Assembly (NCBI RefSeq): GCF_041538065.1
Contig: NZ_JBGORW010000008.1
Span: 79,116-143,115, forward strand
Direction: 5' to 3'
DNA: 64,000 nt
Source: Leptotrichia hongkongensis
GTDB lineage: Bacteria; Fusobacteriota; Fusobacteriia; Fusobacteriales; Leptotrichiaceae
Shown here: positions 35,968-44,657 of the stretch, piece by piece
How positions within the stretch are numbered: position 1 is the stretch's first letter
Layout of the letters: every line of letters starts with the position of its first letter
Translations under genes and position numbers: made by a program
The notes under the pieces: model-generated
Told to the model about the DNA's origin: nothing
Seen by the model: only the letters and a program-made list of their open reading frames with translations
Database searches by the model: none

Positions 35968-36534
35968 TTATTCATCCCAAAATAATTCATCTATTTTATT
36001 TTTTATCTCCATTATTTTACTAATTTCTGCCAAAACTTCCTTATTTTCTGGCAATATATCTTCATAAGGCAAACTTATCATTATATCATCCATTACTTTT
36101 TTGCTCCCAAATTTTTCAAAAAAGATATGAATATTTCCATCATCAAATAAATACTCCCCAAAAAATTTATCTTCTTCATATTTAAAATTCAAATTTTTAT
36201 TGTTTCTTTTAAGATATTTCCTTATTTTAGGAAGAACTGTCTTTATTTCATCTCCCACTTTTATACTTTCCCGATTATTCAAGTACAATTTTTCCATACA
36301 AAAAGTCAAAGATTGATTCTCTGGTTTTTTAAGATTTTCAACAAAAAAATATAATGAATAGTATATTTTCAATCCTTTATATATCAAATCTATTGATATT
36401 GTTATTTTATCATCACTCAATTTCATTTCTACTTCTTCAGGTACAGAAAAAATTTTCATTATTTCCTTTAAAGATATTTTTTCTATCCCATTGATTCCAT
36501 AAGTATTATTTAAAATATATTTTTGCTTTTCCAT
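35968..36534 (-). CDS. Hypothetical cytosolic protein
   Basis: The 188-residue acidic protein has no signal peptide or membrane segment. Visible stretches include SLKEIMKIFSVPEEVEMKLSD, IYYSLYFFVENLKKPENQ and LPKIRKYLKRNNKNLNFKYEEDK in parts. I do not recognise the family. GGAGAGAATTTTA gives a good ribosome binding site before the ATG. It lies alone between rpmE2 and rlmB. Confidence 0.65.
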   Translation of the reverse strand: MEKQKYILNNTYGINGIEKISLKEIMKIFSVPEEVEMKLSDDKITISIDLIYKGLKIYYSLYFFVENLKKPENQSLTFCMEKLYLNNRESIKVGDEIKTVLPKIRKYLKRNNKNLNFKYEEDKFFGEYLFDDGNIHIFFEKFGSKKVMDDIMISLPYEDILPENKEVLAEISKIMEIKNKIDELFWDE

Positions 36535-36757
36535 TAAAATTCTCTCCTATCAAACATTTTTTATTAATTATTTGTAAAAGTCTAAAACTTCTAATAAATA
36601 CAATATTTTTATATTTTTATTTTTCTTACTTTTCTCTATCCTCTGCCAAAGAATCTTGACCTCTTATTATTATAAATAAAATACTTTTTTTTCGGAATTT
36701 TATAACTTTTACTTTTATATTAACTAACTTTTTTCAATGAGAAAATTCCAAATCTTA

Positions 36758-37456
36758 CTATTTCGACATCTCCGCCAATATTATTCCTCCAGCCACAGAT
36801 ACATTCAGCGAGTTTATTTGGCCTTTCAAGTGTATTTTTACAATCTTGTCGCAATGTTCCTTTACTTTTTTACGCATTCCATTTCCTTCGCTTCCAAGTA
36901 CAAGACATGCTTTTTCTGGGTAATTTTCCTCATAATAATAATTTTGCCCGTCAGCTTCTGCACCGTAAACTGTAAAACCATATTTTTTTAATTTGTCAAT
37001 CGTATCAGAAATATTGGTAACTTTTACAATATCCACATGCTCAATTGCTCCTGTTGATGATTTTACAACTGTTTCTGTAACTTTTACACTATTTCTATCC
37101 TGAATAATAATACCATCCACTCCAAAGCACTCTGCACTTCTTATAATCGCCCCAAAGTTTCTTGGATCCTGAACCTGATCCAGCACAACTACTCTTGACT
37201 TTTCTTTTCTCAAAAGCTTTTCCAAAAACGCAGAAAAATCCACATAATAATCAAATTCCGAAACAAGTGCCACAACCCCTTGTGAATTTTCAGTCCGTCT
37301 ATCAGTATAAAAAATCTTTATATTCCTTCTACTTGCCAAATTCAATATTTCCTTGATTGTTTCTTTCTTTATCTTCTTATAAATTTCCAGTTTCTCAATA
37401 TTTTTATCTGATTTCAATACTTCAATTACTGGATTTATCCCTATTATCTTCTCCAT
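36758..37456 (-). CDS. rlmB: 23S rRNA 2'-O-ribose methyltransferase (TrmH/RlmB family)
   Basis: The 232 residues are a SPOUT methyltransferase with an N-terminal RNA-binding L30e-like domain (GINPVIEVLKSDKNIEKL). The SAM-binding knot motifs are DPRNFGAIIRSAECFGVDGI, CLVLGSEGNGMRKK and INSLNVSVAGGIILAEM. RlmB methylates G2251 of 23S rRNA; closely related TrmH family members act on other sites, so the exact nucleotide is inferred. The ATG follows GAGAGAAAAGC. Confidence 0.92.
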   Translation of the reverse strand: MEKIIGINPVIEVLKSDKNIEKLEIYKKIKKETIKEILNLASRRNIKIFYTDRRTENSQGVVALVSEFDYYVDFSAFLEKLLRKEKSRVVVLDQVQDPRNFGAIIRSAECFGVDGIIIQDRNSVKVTETVVKSSTGAIEHVDIVKVTNISDTIDKLKKYGFTVYGAEADGQNYYYEENYPEKACLVLGSEGNGMRKKVKEHCDKIVKIHLKGQINSLNVSVAGGIILAEMSK

Positions 37457-37599
37457 GCTTTTCTCTCTCTCTTTCTATATTATCTATTAAAAATTTTTTT
37501 CTAGTATTAATTTCTATTTATTAAATTATTACTTTCAAATTATTTTGATTGCTATTTCCCTTTGTTTTGCAACAATGATTATATATATTCAAATAATCA

Positions 37600-37873
37600 T
37601 AATAGCAAAAGTGCTACGCATTATCCCTGACTTATCTGAGTTTTTTTGAAATAAAAAATAAACAAAATTTGAATCTAAAAAATATCTGTTATAAATTTCC
37701 GAGATTTTAATTTTTCAGTAAAAGATAACTTGTTTGAACTTTTCTATCTTTCTTAAATTTATAATAACTTTATGAGGCTAAAATAACTTTTGTTAAAAGC
37801 GAGTTTTGTCTTTTGCTGTAAAATTAAAATTCGAAAAGCGGAGATGCAAGGGCATGGCGTCTGATGTCCTTGC
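37600..37873. repeat. R1 palindrome-ended dispersed element, copy 3
   Basis: The right hairpin (GCAAGGGCAT / ATGTCCTTGC around GGCGTCTG, 37846-37873) and about 190 bp inward (from TTATAAATTTCCGAGATTTT) closely match copy 2. The left end is degenerate: GCATTATCCCTGACTTATCTGAG-TTTTTTTGAAAT aligns with the region just inside the left end of copy 2, but the terminal hairpin is lost, so the left boundary is approximate. It fills most of the gap between rlmB and the branching enzyme gene. Confidence 0.65.
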
Positions 37874-38023
37874 TTAAAATAACCTCAAAAATAAAATTTT
37901 AAAAATAAAAATTATTAATAAAAACAATCTAAATTTAGAAAAAATAATTTTTCTCTTTTAAATATATTTTATACTAATTTAACCTCAAAATCAAATAAAA
38001 ATATTTATCAATTTAATTAATAT

Positions 38024-38066
38024 TAAAAAGGAATGCTCTTATAAAAAATTATAAAAAACATTCCTT
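38024..38066 (-). terminator. Rho-independent terminator of the branching enzyme gene
   Basis: On the minus strand AAGGAATG (38059-38066) pairs with CATTCCTT (38028-38035), followed by TTTTAA. It lies 28 bases after the stop. Confidence 0.75.
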
Positions 38067-38093
38067 AAATTATATTAATTTTTATTATTTAAA

Positions 38094-39683
38094 TTATAAC
38101 CAGTCACTTCTATACATTCTGTATTCAATTTCAGGAAAGATATTATCTCTACTTTCGATTTCATTTATCCATCCTTCATCTAATCTTCCGTTTTTGAAAT
38201 CTTCATAAATTTTGAACAATCTATGGACATGATCACTTATTTTCTTGTGAGCATAACCAACCATTGTTCCTGTATACATTATAAATTCCCAGCAAGAAGT
38301 CTGTGCCATCAATAACTCTCTTGCGGCTTGATTCAATGCTCTGTATTCTAATTCGTTGTATGGTTCTCTTCCGTTTGCTAATTCTATCATTTTTTGTGCT
38401 GCTTTATGTAAATGTCTGTAGGCGTAATCATTTGAGCTATCTATCCAAACATCATAATAGCCGTTTGCTCCCCAGCTTGACATGCTTACGTCAACTATTT
38501 GATTTGTAGGATATAATTCTAAATATTTGTATGGTGTTATTGTAGAAAAATTAGATTCTGCTATTGCTCTGAATACCCATTCTAGGAATATTGGCCCTTC
38601 ATACCACCAATGTCCGTATAGTTCGGCATCATAAGGTGACACTACAATAGGTTTTCTGTATTTCATTTTTGAAGCGAGATATTCTATTTGTTTTGAACGG
38701 TTGAAGACAAAGTTGTAGGCGTGTTCTTTTGCCCTTTCTGCTGCTGCCTGTGGATTATAAACAGCTTTATAGGTTCCTTTTTTATCTGTTATCGCATGGT
38801 ATTTTATTCCAATGTTTCTTCTTACTCCATCGCTATGCAAATAAGGTTTTACAAGTTCATAATCCAGTTCGTAACCAGCATCCTTGTGAAATTCACGGTA
38901 AAGTACGTCTCCTGGATAACCTGATTCAGAACTCCAAACTTGCTCTGACGACTCTAAATCTCTTGCAAATGCAGCTACATAGTTTTTTGTGTAGACTGGT
39001 GAATAAATACCATAAACTGGACGTGGATTACTGTGCATAATTCCATGTGCATCCACTAAAAAGTATCTTATTCCATGTTTTTCAAGGAATTTATCCTGTC
39101 CTGGATAATAAGCACATTCAGCTAGCCAAATTCCTTTTGGATTTCTTCCAAAGTTTTTTATGTAATCTTTTTTTGCCATAAAAACTTGAGCATTTACTGC
39201 TTCAGGATAATCTTTCATTACTGGCAAAAATCCGTGCGTTGCTGTAACTGGAATAATTTCAAGATTTCCTTGATTTTGAAATTTTCTAAATGCTCCTACC
39301 AAATCTCTATTGTATTTTTCTTCAAACACTTTCTTTGCTCTTGTATTAAACCATAGATTGTGTTTTGCAACATTTAGCATATCGGGATATGGACTCAGTC
39401 TTTCCACTTCTTTTTCACAAAATTCAATCAATTTGTCTATATGACGAATATATCTTTCTCTTAATAACTCATCATTTAACATATTTACAAGTGTTCCAGA
39501 CATTGTGATTGTTATATTCCAAGGAATATTATCCCTTGTCAAGCTTTCAAACATTTCTAGTAGAGGAACGTATGTTTCTGTAATTGCTTCATATAACCAA
39601 TCTTCTTCCAAAAATTCTTTATACTCTGGATGTCTTACATATGGCAAATGCGCATGCAAAACAAGACTAAAATATCCATTCAT
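38094..39683 (-). CDS. GH57 family 1,4-alpha-glucan branching enzyme
   Basis: The 529 residues match GH57 branching enzymes (DUF1957 type), which cut alpha-1,4 chains and rejoin them as alpha-1,6 branches in glycogen. Family regions in order: LVLHAHLPYVRHPE, IPVTATHGFLPVM, KGIWLAECAYYPG with the nucleophile glutamate, SPYDAELYGHWWYEGPIFLE with the acid/base aspartate, and the C-terminal DUF1957 helical part (SSWGANGYYDVW, LLMAQTSCWEFIMYTG). It fits with glgP at 53956. GGAGGAAGAATT precedes the ATG. It has its own promoter and terminator. Confidence 0.9.
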   Translation of the reverse strand: MNGYFSLVLHAHLPYVRHPEYKEFLEEDWLYEAITETYVPLLEMFESLTRDNIPWNITITMSGTLVNMLNDELLRERYIRHIDKLIEFCEKEVERLSPYPDMLNVAKHNLWFNTRAKKVFEEKYNRDLVGAFRKFQNQGNLEIIPVTATHGFLPVMKDYPEAVNAQVFMAKKDYIKNFGRNPKGIWLAECAYYPGQDKFLEKHGIRYFLVDAHGIMHSNPRPVYGIYSPVYTKNYVAAFARDLESSEQVWSSESGYPGDVLYREFHKDAGYELDYELVKPYLHSDGVRRNIGIKYHAITDKKGTYKAVYNPQAAAERAKEHAYNFVFNRSKQIEYLASKMKYRKPIVVSPYDAELYGHWWYEGPIFLEWVFRAIAESNFSTITPYKYLELYPTNQIVDVSMSSWGANGYYDVWIDSSNDYAYRHLHKAAQKMIELANGREPYNELEYRALNQAARELLMAQTSCWEFIMYTGTMVGYAHKKISDHVHRLFKIYEDFKNGRLDEGWINEIESRDNIFPEIEYRMYRSDWL

Positions 39684-39716
39684 AATTCTTCCTCCATACG
39701 TCTAAAATTCTTATAT

Positions 39717-39744
39717 ATTATATTTATACCATACTTTCTGTAAA
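39717..39744 (-). promoter_or_regulatory. Candidate promoter of the branching enzyme gene
   Basis: On the minus strand TTTACA and TATAAT are separated by 16 bases, about 35 bases upstream of the start codon. Confidence 0.45.
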
Positions 39745-40220
39745 TTTCAAAATTTTTTTATAGAAAGTTTACTGATATTTTAAGTTTTCTTTTTTTATTA
39801 TAATTTACATTTTATATTTTAATTTTTAACCTTTAACAAAATTTTCTAATGTATATTTATTTTATTTCATCAGCTGTATAATTAAAAAAATCAAAATATT
39901 AATAGTATATTTTATAAAAAAAATTCTATATATTTATTTATTTTTTTAGTTTTAATTTATAATACTATTAATCTTTTTTTATTTTTGTATATAAAAATAT
40001 TTAAAGTATCGTATTCAATTTTAATATTATTAAAAATATTCTTCTCAAAAATAATAAAAACTCATCAGATAAATTCAGATAACGGTCAAAAAGTAACAAT
40101 ATTTTGACTATTAAAAATCAATAACAACATAGTCATACTGCCAAAACATTCAAATTTCAATTTATCATTATTATCATCTATTGTTTACGAAAGTATCATT
40201 TCTCGACAGTCAATTATATC
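39745..40220. other. AT-rich gap, no gene or repeat seen
   Basis: About 480 bases of strongly AT-rich sequence between the branching enzyme promoter and the lipid kinase terminator. There is no ORF with a ribosome binding site, no R1 or R2 copy and no tRNA or structured RNA that I can recognise. Confidence 0.5.
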
Positions 40221-40259
40221 AAAAAAAGACCCATTCGATAAAGAATAGTACCTTTTTTA
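40221..40259 (-). terminator. Probable terminator of the lipid kinase gene
   Basis: On the minus strand an ATTC / GAAT stem with flanking partial pairing (AAAAAAGG ... TCTTTTTTT) is followed by T-rich sequence, about 85 bases after the stop codon. Confidence 0.5.
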
Positions 40260-40342
40260 TATTTTTAATTTTACACTAACTTGAGTAGTGTTTACACAAA
40301 ATAAAAAACTTTTTTAATCAGATTCCCTTATATTATAAATTC

Positions 40343-41242
40343 TTAACAAAAAACTTTTAATTTCCCACTTATAAACTCAATTGTTACATCTATGTTTTCC
40401 CCTTCTTCTCCATCAATGCTTACGTCAATTTCTTCAGAAACTTTTTTTATTTTACATTTTTTGGCTTGTAAAGTTCGGATGTAATCGTTGTTTGTTAGGT
40501 TGCTGTTCATTAAGTCTATTAGGATTTTTGGAATATCCAGCGGGTTGTCAATGTTTTTTACAATTAGAATATCCATAAATCCGTCATTCATACTGGCTTC
40601 ATCAATTACATTTTCAAATCCTCCAACACTTTTCCCATTCAGAATTGCATATAAAATAGCCTTTTCCTTCACTTTCTCATTTCCATCCAACACAATATCC
40701 AAGTCAAAAGTCTTTATATTTGTAAGTTCTCCAAGTCCATTTATGTAATAGGCAATTTTTCCAAATGTTTTTTTCAACGTTTTGTCTGTATTGTAGGAAA
40801 TTTTGGTAAATAGTCCGCCAGCATACGATGACAAGAACACAGTTTTTCCATTGATTAACCCAAAATCAATGTTTTTGGCAGTTTTATCTGTAATTTTTTC
40901 TATCCAGTTCTCAATGTTTTCTTCGATTTTCAATGCTTTCGCAAAGTCGTTTGATGTTCCTGTCGGAAATATTGCAACTTCTGGAAATTCAATATTTTTA
41001 GAATAAAGTTCGCTTAAACAACGGCTTAATGTTCCATCTCCACCTGATAAAATCAAAATATCATATTTTTCATTTTTTAAAATTTCTGTAAACAGGTCAT
41101 AATCCTTATTTATACTATAAAGTGTCAATGTAATCCCTTTTTCCAGCAGTTTTGTCGTGATTAAATCAAAATTGCTTAAAATTATATTGGCATTTCCAGA
41201 TTTTGGATTGTAAACCAAAATAGCCTTTTTTAGTTTTTCCAT
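40343..41242 (-). CDS. Diacylglycerol/lipid kinase family protein (YegS-like)
   Basis: The 299 residues contain the DAGK catalytic signature: YNPKSGNA at the start, ILSGGDGTLSRCLSEL with the GGDGT nucleotide loop (about 71-75), IFPTGTSNDFAKALKI, and a C-terminal beta domain ending DGEEGENIDVTIEF. Members phosphorylate diacylglycerol or related lipids at the membrane face. The substrate is not determined by the sequence. GGAGGAAAT precedes the ATG. It lies downstream of recJ on the same strand but at a distance of 187 bases, so it is probably separate. Confidence 0.9.
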   Translation of the reverse strand: MEKLKKAILVYNPKSGNANIILSNFDLITTKLLEKGITLTLYSINKDYDLFTEILKNEKYDILILSGGDGTLSRCLSELYSKNIEFPEVAIFPTGTSNDFAKALKIEENIENWIEKITDKTAKNIDFGLINGKTVFLSSYAGGLFTKISYNTDKTLKKTFGKIAYYINGLGELTNIKTFDLDIVLDGNEKVKEKAILYAILNGKSVGGFENVIDEASMNDGFMDILIVKNIDNPLDIPKILIDLMNSNLTNNDYIRTLQAKKCKIKKVSEEIDVSIDGEEGENIDVTIEFISGKLKVFC

Positions 41243-41429
41243 ATTTCCTCCTATTTTTTAAATTCATTATTTCAAAGTGTTTATAAAATCTGACTAATAT
41301 TATATTTCTTAATTTTATTTTTTTTATTCTTGTTACATATATATTGTTTTACAACACTTTTTTTCTCGAATTTTTTTAACAACAAATCAAGATTTTTTGC
41401 TAATCAAATATCTGTATCATTATTTACTT

Positions 41430-44420
41430 TTACAAAATCTCATTAACCGAATAATCAGAATAAATCTTTTCTCCATCAGTAAGCAACTTTTTCAATTTCA
41501 TTTTTTCTTCAATCGGTAAATATTCTACAAAAATATTTTTTGCATTTTTTCTCTCCTTCTTCGTTGAATTTTCTAAAAATATTATATTTTCTGGCACTTC
41601 AATTTTCGTATCTATCTCTTCAATATTATTTCTGTCCAAATCATCTGTTTTTATCATAAAATCTTTAGAATTTATTATTACGCAAAATCTTTTCTCCACT
41701 TCCTGTTTTTCATCTTCACTTAACTTTTCTGTATTTTCCTGCTGTTTTTCCACAATACTCTCGGAGTTTTCCACATTTTCATTATTTTTAAACTCTATTT
41801 TTTCAATTTTCTTGTATTCCAGCTGTTTTGGTTCTTCATTAACTTCAAGATTTTGGCTATTTTCCTTAATTTCATAACTAATTTCGTTTTGCATTGAAAA
41901 ATCTGTTTTTATAATATTTTCCAATCGTTCTATATCTTTATAATTATAAAACAATGTAAATGGATAGCCGTTTTCAGAATATTCTTCATTTATATCAAAA
42001 TATGATTTTATAAAATTGTTAAAAGCTGACTTTTTATCTGAACTTATCACAATCTGACTTTTTTTATCAGTTATTTTTTTATAATAAATTCCAACTGTCA
42101 GCAAAAAATTTTCAAAATTTGACATTTTGTATTTATATTTTTCATTTTCATCAAAAATATTTTTTATAATCAAGCTTTTATTTTTCTTAAAAAACTGTGC
42201 CAGCAATTCTTTAGTCTGTGAATTATACTCCATTTTCCCAATCAAAAATTCTTTTATCTTCTTAAAAATGCCAATTTGTGTGTGATCGTAACATTTAAAA
42301 TTATAATCTCTTTTTATCAGTATATTTACAATATTATGATTTGAAGCCTGCTTCACATCCTCCATTTTCACAGTAAAATTCCAGTTATAATACTGATTTA
42401 AAAGTATTAACAAGTTGGAAACACTGTAATCAAGCCGTCCAATGAACTTTCTTCCTTGAAAAAGCGAAACCTGATTAAATTCCATTTTCATTGTAATTTT
42501 CTTTTCCGTTTCCAGCTCAATATTCGTATAAAATACAGACTTCATCGGGAAAGATGTGTTAAAAAGCGAATGATAATAAGATAAAGTATCGTCCTTCAAC
42601 TGTGACACTTTCACATCCTCAACATACACTTTCGTATAATATCTGTCCTGAAACATTTCCGTCTTTAATTTATAAACAATATCGTAAAACAAATTCTCAT
42701 TCAGTTCTTTAAAATACTCGCCAGAATTAAACCAGACAGCATTTTTATTAAAAAATCCTTTTTGCTTTATGTCAAACATTATATGGTTTTTATTTTCTCC
42801 AATAAATTTTATATTTTCAAAAAGTACGTTATTGGTTCTGAACGTCGGCATTGGATTTCCAAAGCCAAATGGTTTTAAAAGTTCTATTATTTGGAAAAAT
42901 TCGTACGAAACCTTTTGAATGGGGATTTGCTTATCAATTTCTATTATTTTTACAAAATCCTCTTCTTTCAGTTTTGTTTTTGCAAATTTATTTATTTTTT
43001 TCCTAAATAATTCCAAATTTTTTATTCCAATCGTAAATCCAGCTGCTCCAGAATGTCCCCCAAACTTCACAAAAAGTTCAGGCATTGACTGCAACGCCTC
43101 TAAAATATTAAAATTCCCAATGCTTCGGCACGATCCAACTGCTATTCCTTCATCTTCCTTCACTTCAATGATAATCGCAGGCTTGTAATATTTATCTACA
43201 ATTTTGGAAGCCGCTATACCAATTACACCGTGATGATATTCAGGCGAATAGTCTACAATCACATAATCTTCCTTCAAATCGCTTTCTTCAATGTGTTTTT
43301 CCACTTTTTCCACAATTTCATTCTGCAATTCTTTACGTTCAAAATTTTTATTAATCAATTCCTTTACGATTATCTCAATTTCTCTATCATTATCTGAAAT
43401 TAGTAATTTTACTACCATTTTTGCATCTTTAAGCCTTCCAGCCGCATTAAAGACAGGTGCTATGATAAAGCCCACATCATACGAATTATACTCAGTTTTC
43501 TCATTAAAATCTGAATTTTGCGTACTAAACAATTTATACAGTAAAAATCTAAGCCCCTTATTTTTAGAACGGCTAAGCTGCTCCAGCCCAAACTTAGTCA
43601 AAATTCTGTTTTCTTCCACCAGTGGCACAATATCCGCAACTGTACCAATTGCTACTAAATCGAGATATTTATATGCTTTCACTTTTTTTCCAATTCTTTC
43701 GTACAGACAAAGAATTACCATAAAAATAGTCCCTACTCCCGCTAGAAATTCAAAGGAAAATTCATTTTCAGGACGTTTCGGGTTCACAACCGTGATAGCA
43801 TCTGGAACTTTGTCCCCATTTAAATTATGGTGATCAGTAATAATTATCGGTAAATTTATAGAATTTGCAAACTCCACTTCAGGAAACGCTGTAATTCCAC
43901 AATCCACAGTAATTACCAAATCTGCCCCAGATTCTTTTATTTTTTTCAATGCTTCATTATTCAATCCATACCCTTCATCTCGAATTGGAATATAATAATT
44001 CACATTTTCTGCCCCAAGCTCCTTTAATGCCATATACAAAATAGATGTCGAAGTAATTCCATCCACATCATAATCCCCGTATATCCAAATATTTTTTTGT
44101 TCCTTTATCGCCTTTTCAATTTCCAAAACTGTCTTTTCCATATCCTGCAGTCCATAAGGATTCTGAATGTTTTCAAGTTTTGGATTCAAAAACTCCCTTA
44201 TTTCCTTGTCTGTCGTTATACCACGTGAATAAAGTATTTTCAAAATATCATTATCAATTACCGAACTTAAATTCGTATTTTCAAAATTCTGTTTTTCAGT
44301 CTTACTTTTTTTCAATTTTTTTGTTTTTTCATCATTTTTCTGCTTATTGTCTCTTTCAATATATTCCCTCTCCTGTCGTGGATTAGGAATAATTTTTGTA
44401 GCCCATTTCGTATTTCTCAT
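41430..44420 (-). CDS. recJ: Single-stranded-DNA-specific exonuclease RecJ, long form
   Basis: RecJ degrades single-stranded DNA 5' to 3' in repair and recombination. The DHH motifs are present: IYGDYDVDGITSTS (about 113), VITVDCGI, IITDHHNL, VGTVADIVPL, then the DHHA1 motif KFGGHSGAAGFT. The 996 residues are clearly longer than the usual 560-800. The extra length is a C-terminal region with a degenerate helicase-like stretch and a Glu/Asn/Lys-rich low-complexity segment (about 840-920), plus a folded-looking tail. AGGGGAAAAAACT precedes the ATG. Confidence 0.94.
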   Translation of the reverse strand: MRNTKWATKIIPNPRQEREYIERDNKQKNDEKTKKLKKSKTEKQNFENTNLSSVIDNDILKILYSRGITTDKEIREFLNPKLENIQNPYGLQDMEKTVLEIEKAIKEQKNIWIYGDYDVDGITSTSILYMALKELGAENVNYYIPIRDEGYGLNNEALKKIKESGADLVITVDCGITAFPEVEFANSINLPIIITDHHNLNGDKVPDAITVVNPKRPENEFSFEFLAGVGTIFMVILCLYERIGKKVKAYKYLDLVAIGTVADIVPLVEENRILTKFGLEQLSRSKNKGLRFLLYKLFSTQNSDFNEKTEYNSYDVGFIIAPVFNAAGRLKDAKMVVKLLISDNDREIEIIVKELINKNFERKELQNEIVEKVEKHIEESDLKEDYVIVDYSPEYHHGVIGIAASKIVDKYYKPAIIIEVKEDEGIAVGSCRSIGNFNILEALQSMPELFVKFGGHSGAAGFTIGIKNLELFRKKINKFAKTKLKEEDFVKIIEIDKQIPIQKVSYEFFQIIELLKPFGFGNPMPTFRTNNVLFENIKFIGENKNHIMFDIKQKGFFNKNAVWFNSGEYFKELNENLFYDIVYKLKTEMFQDRYYTKVYVEDVKVSQLKDDTLSYYHSLFNTSFPMKSVFYTNIELETEKKITMKMEFNQVSLFQGRKFIGRLDYSVSNLLILLNQYYNWNFTVKMEDVKQASNHNIVNILIKRDYNFKCYDHTQIGIFKKIKEFLIGKMEYNSQTKELLAQFFKKNKSLIIKNIFDENEKYKYKMSNFENFLLTVGIYYKKITDKKSQIVISSDKKSAFNNFIKSYFDINEEYSENGYPFTLFYNYKDIERLENIIKTDFSMQNEISYEIKENSQNLEVNEEPKQLEYKKIEKIEFKNNENVENSESIVEKQQENTEKLSEDEKQEVEKRFCVIINSKDFMIKTDDLDRNNIEEIDTKIEVPENIIFLENSTKKERKNAKNIFVEYLPIEEKMKLKKLLTDGEKIYSDYSVNEIL

Positions 44421-44593
44421 AGTTTTTTCCCCTCTTAATAAACTTTTTTGTAACTCTCCCCTTAAATATATAAATAAAAAAATAATTATTAACCTAAATA
44501 AACTAAAATAAATTATTTAAATATCTACATAATTTTACCACATTTTTTTATCAAAATAAATGCCAGCTATTCTAATTTTTTTCTAAAAAATAA

Positions 44594-44622
44594 GAAAAAC
44601 CCCTAAAATAAAGGGGAATTTC
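44594..44622 (-). terminator. Rho-independent terminator of nifJ
   Basis: On the minus strand a CCCC / GGGG stem around TTTATTTTA is followed by TTTTTC, 36 bases after the nifJ stop. Confidence 0.75.
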
Positions 44623-44657
44623 TTTTTATGAAAAATAAATTTTATTTTAATTTAATT

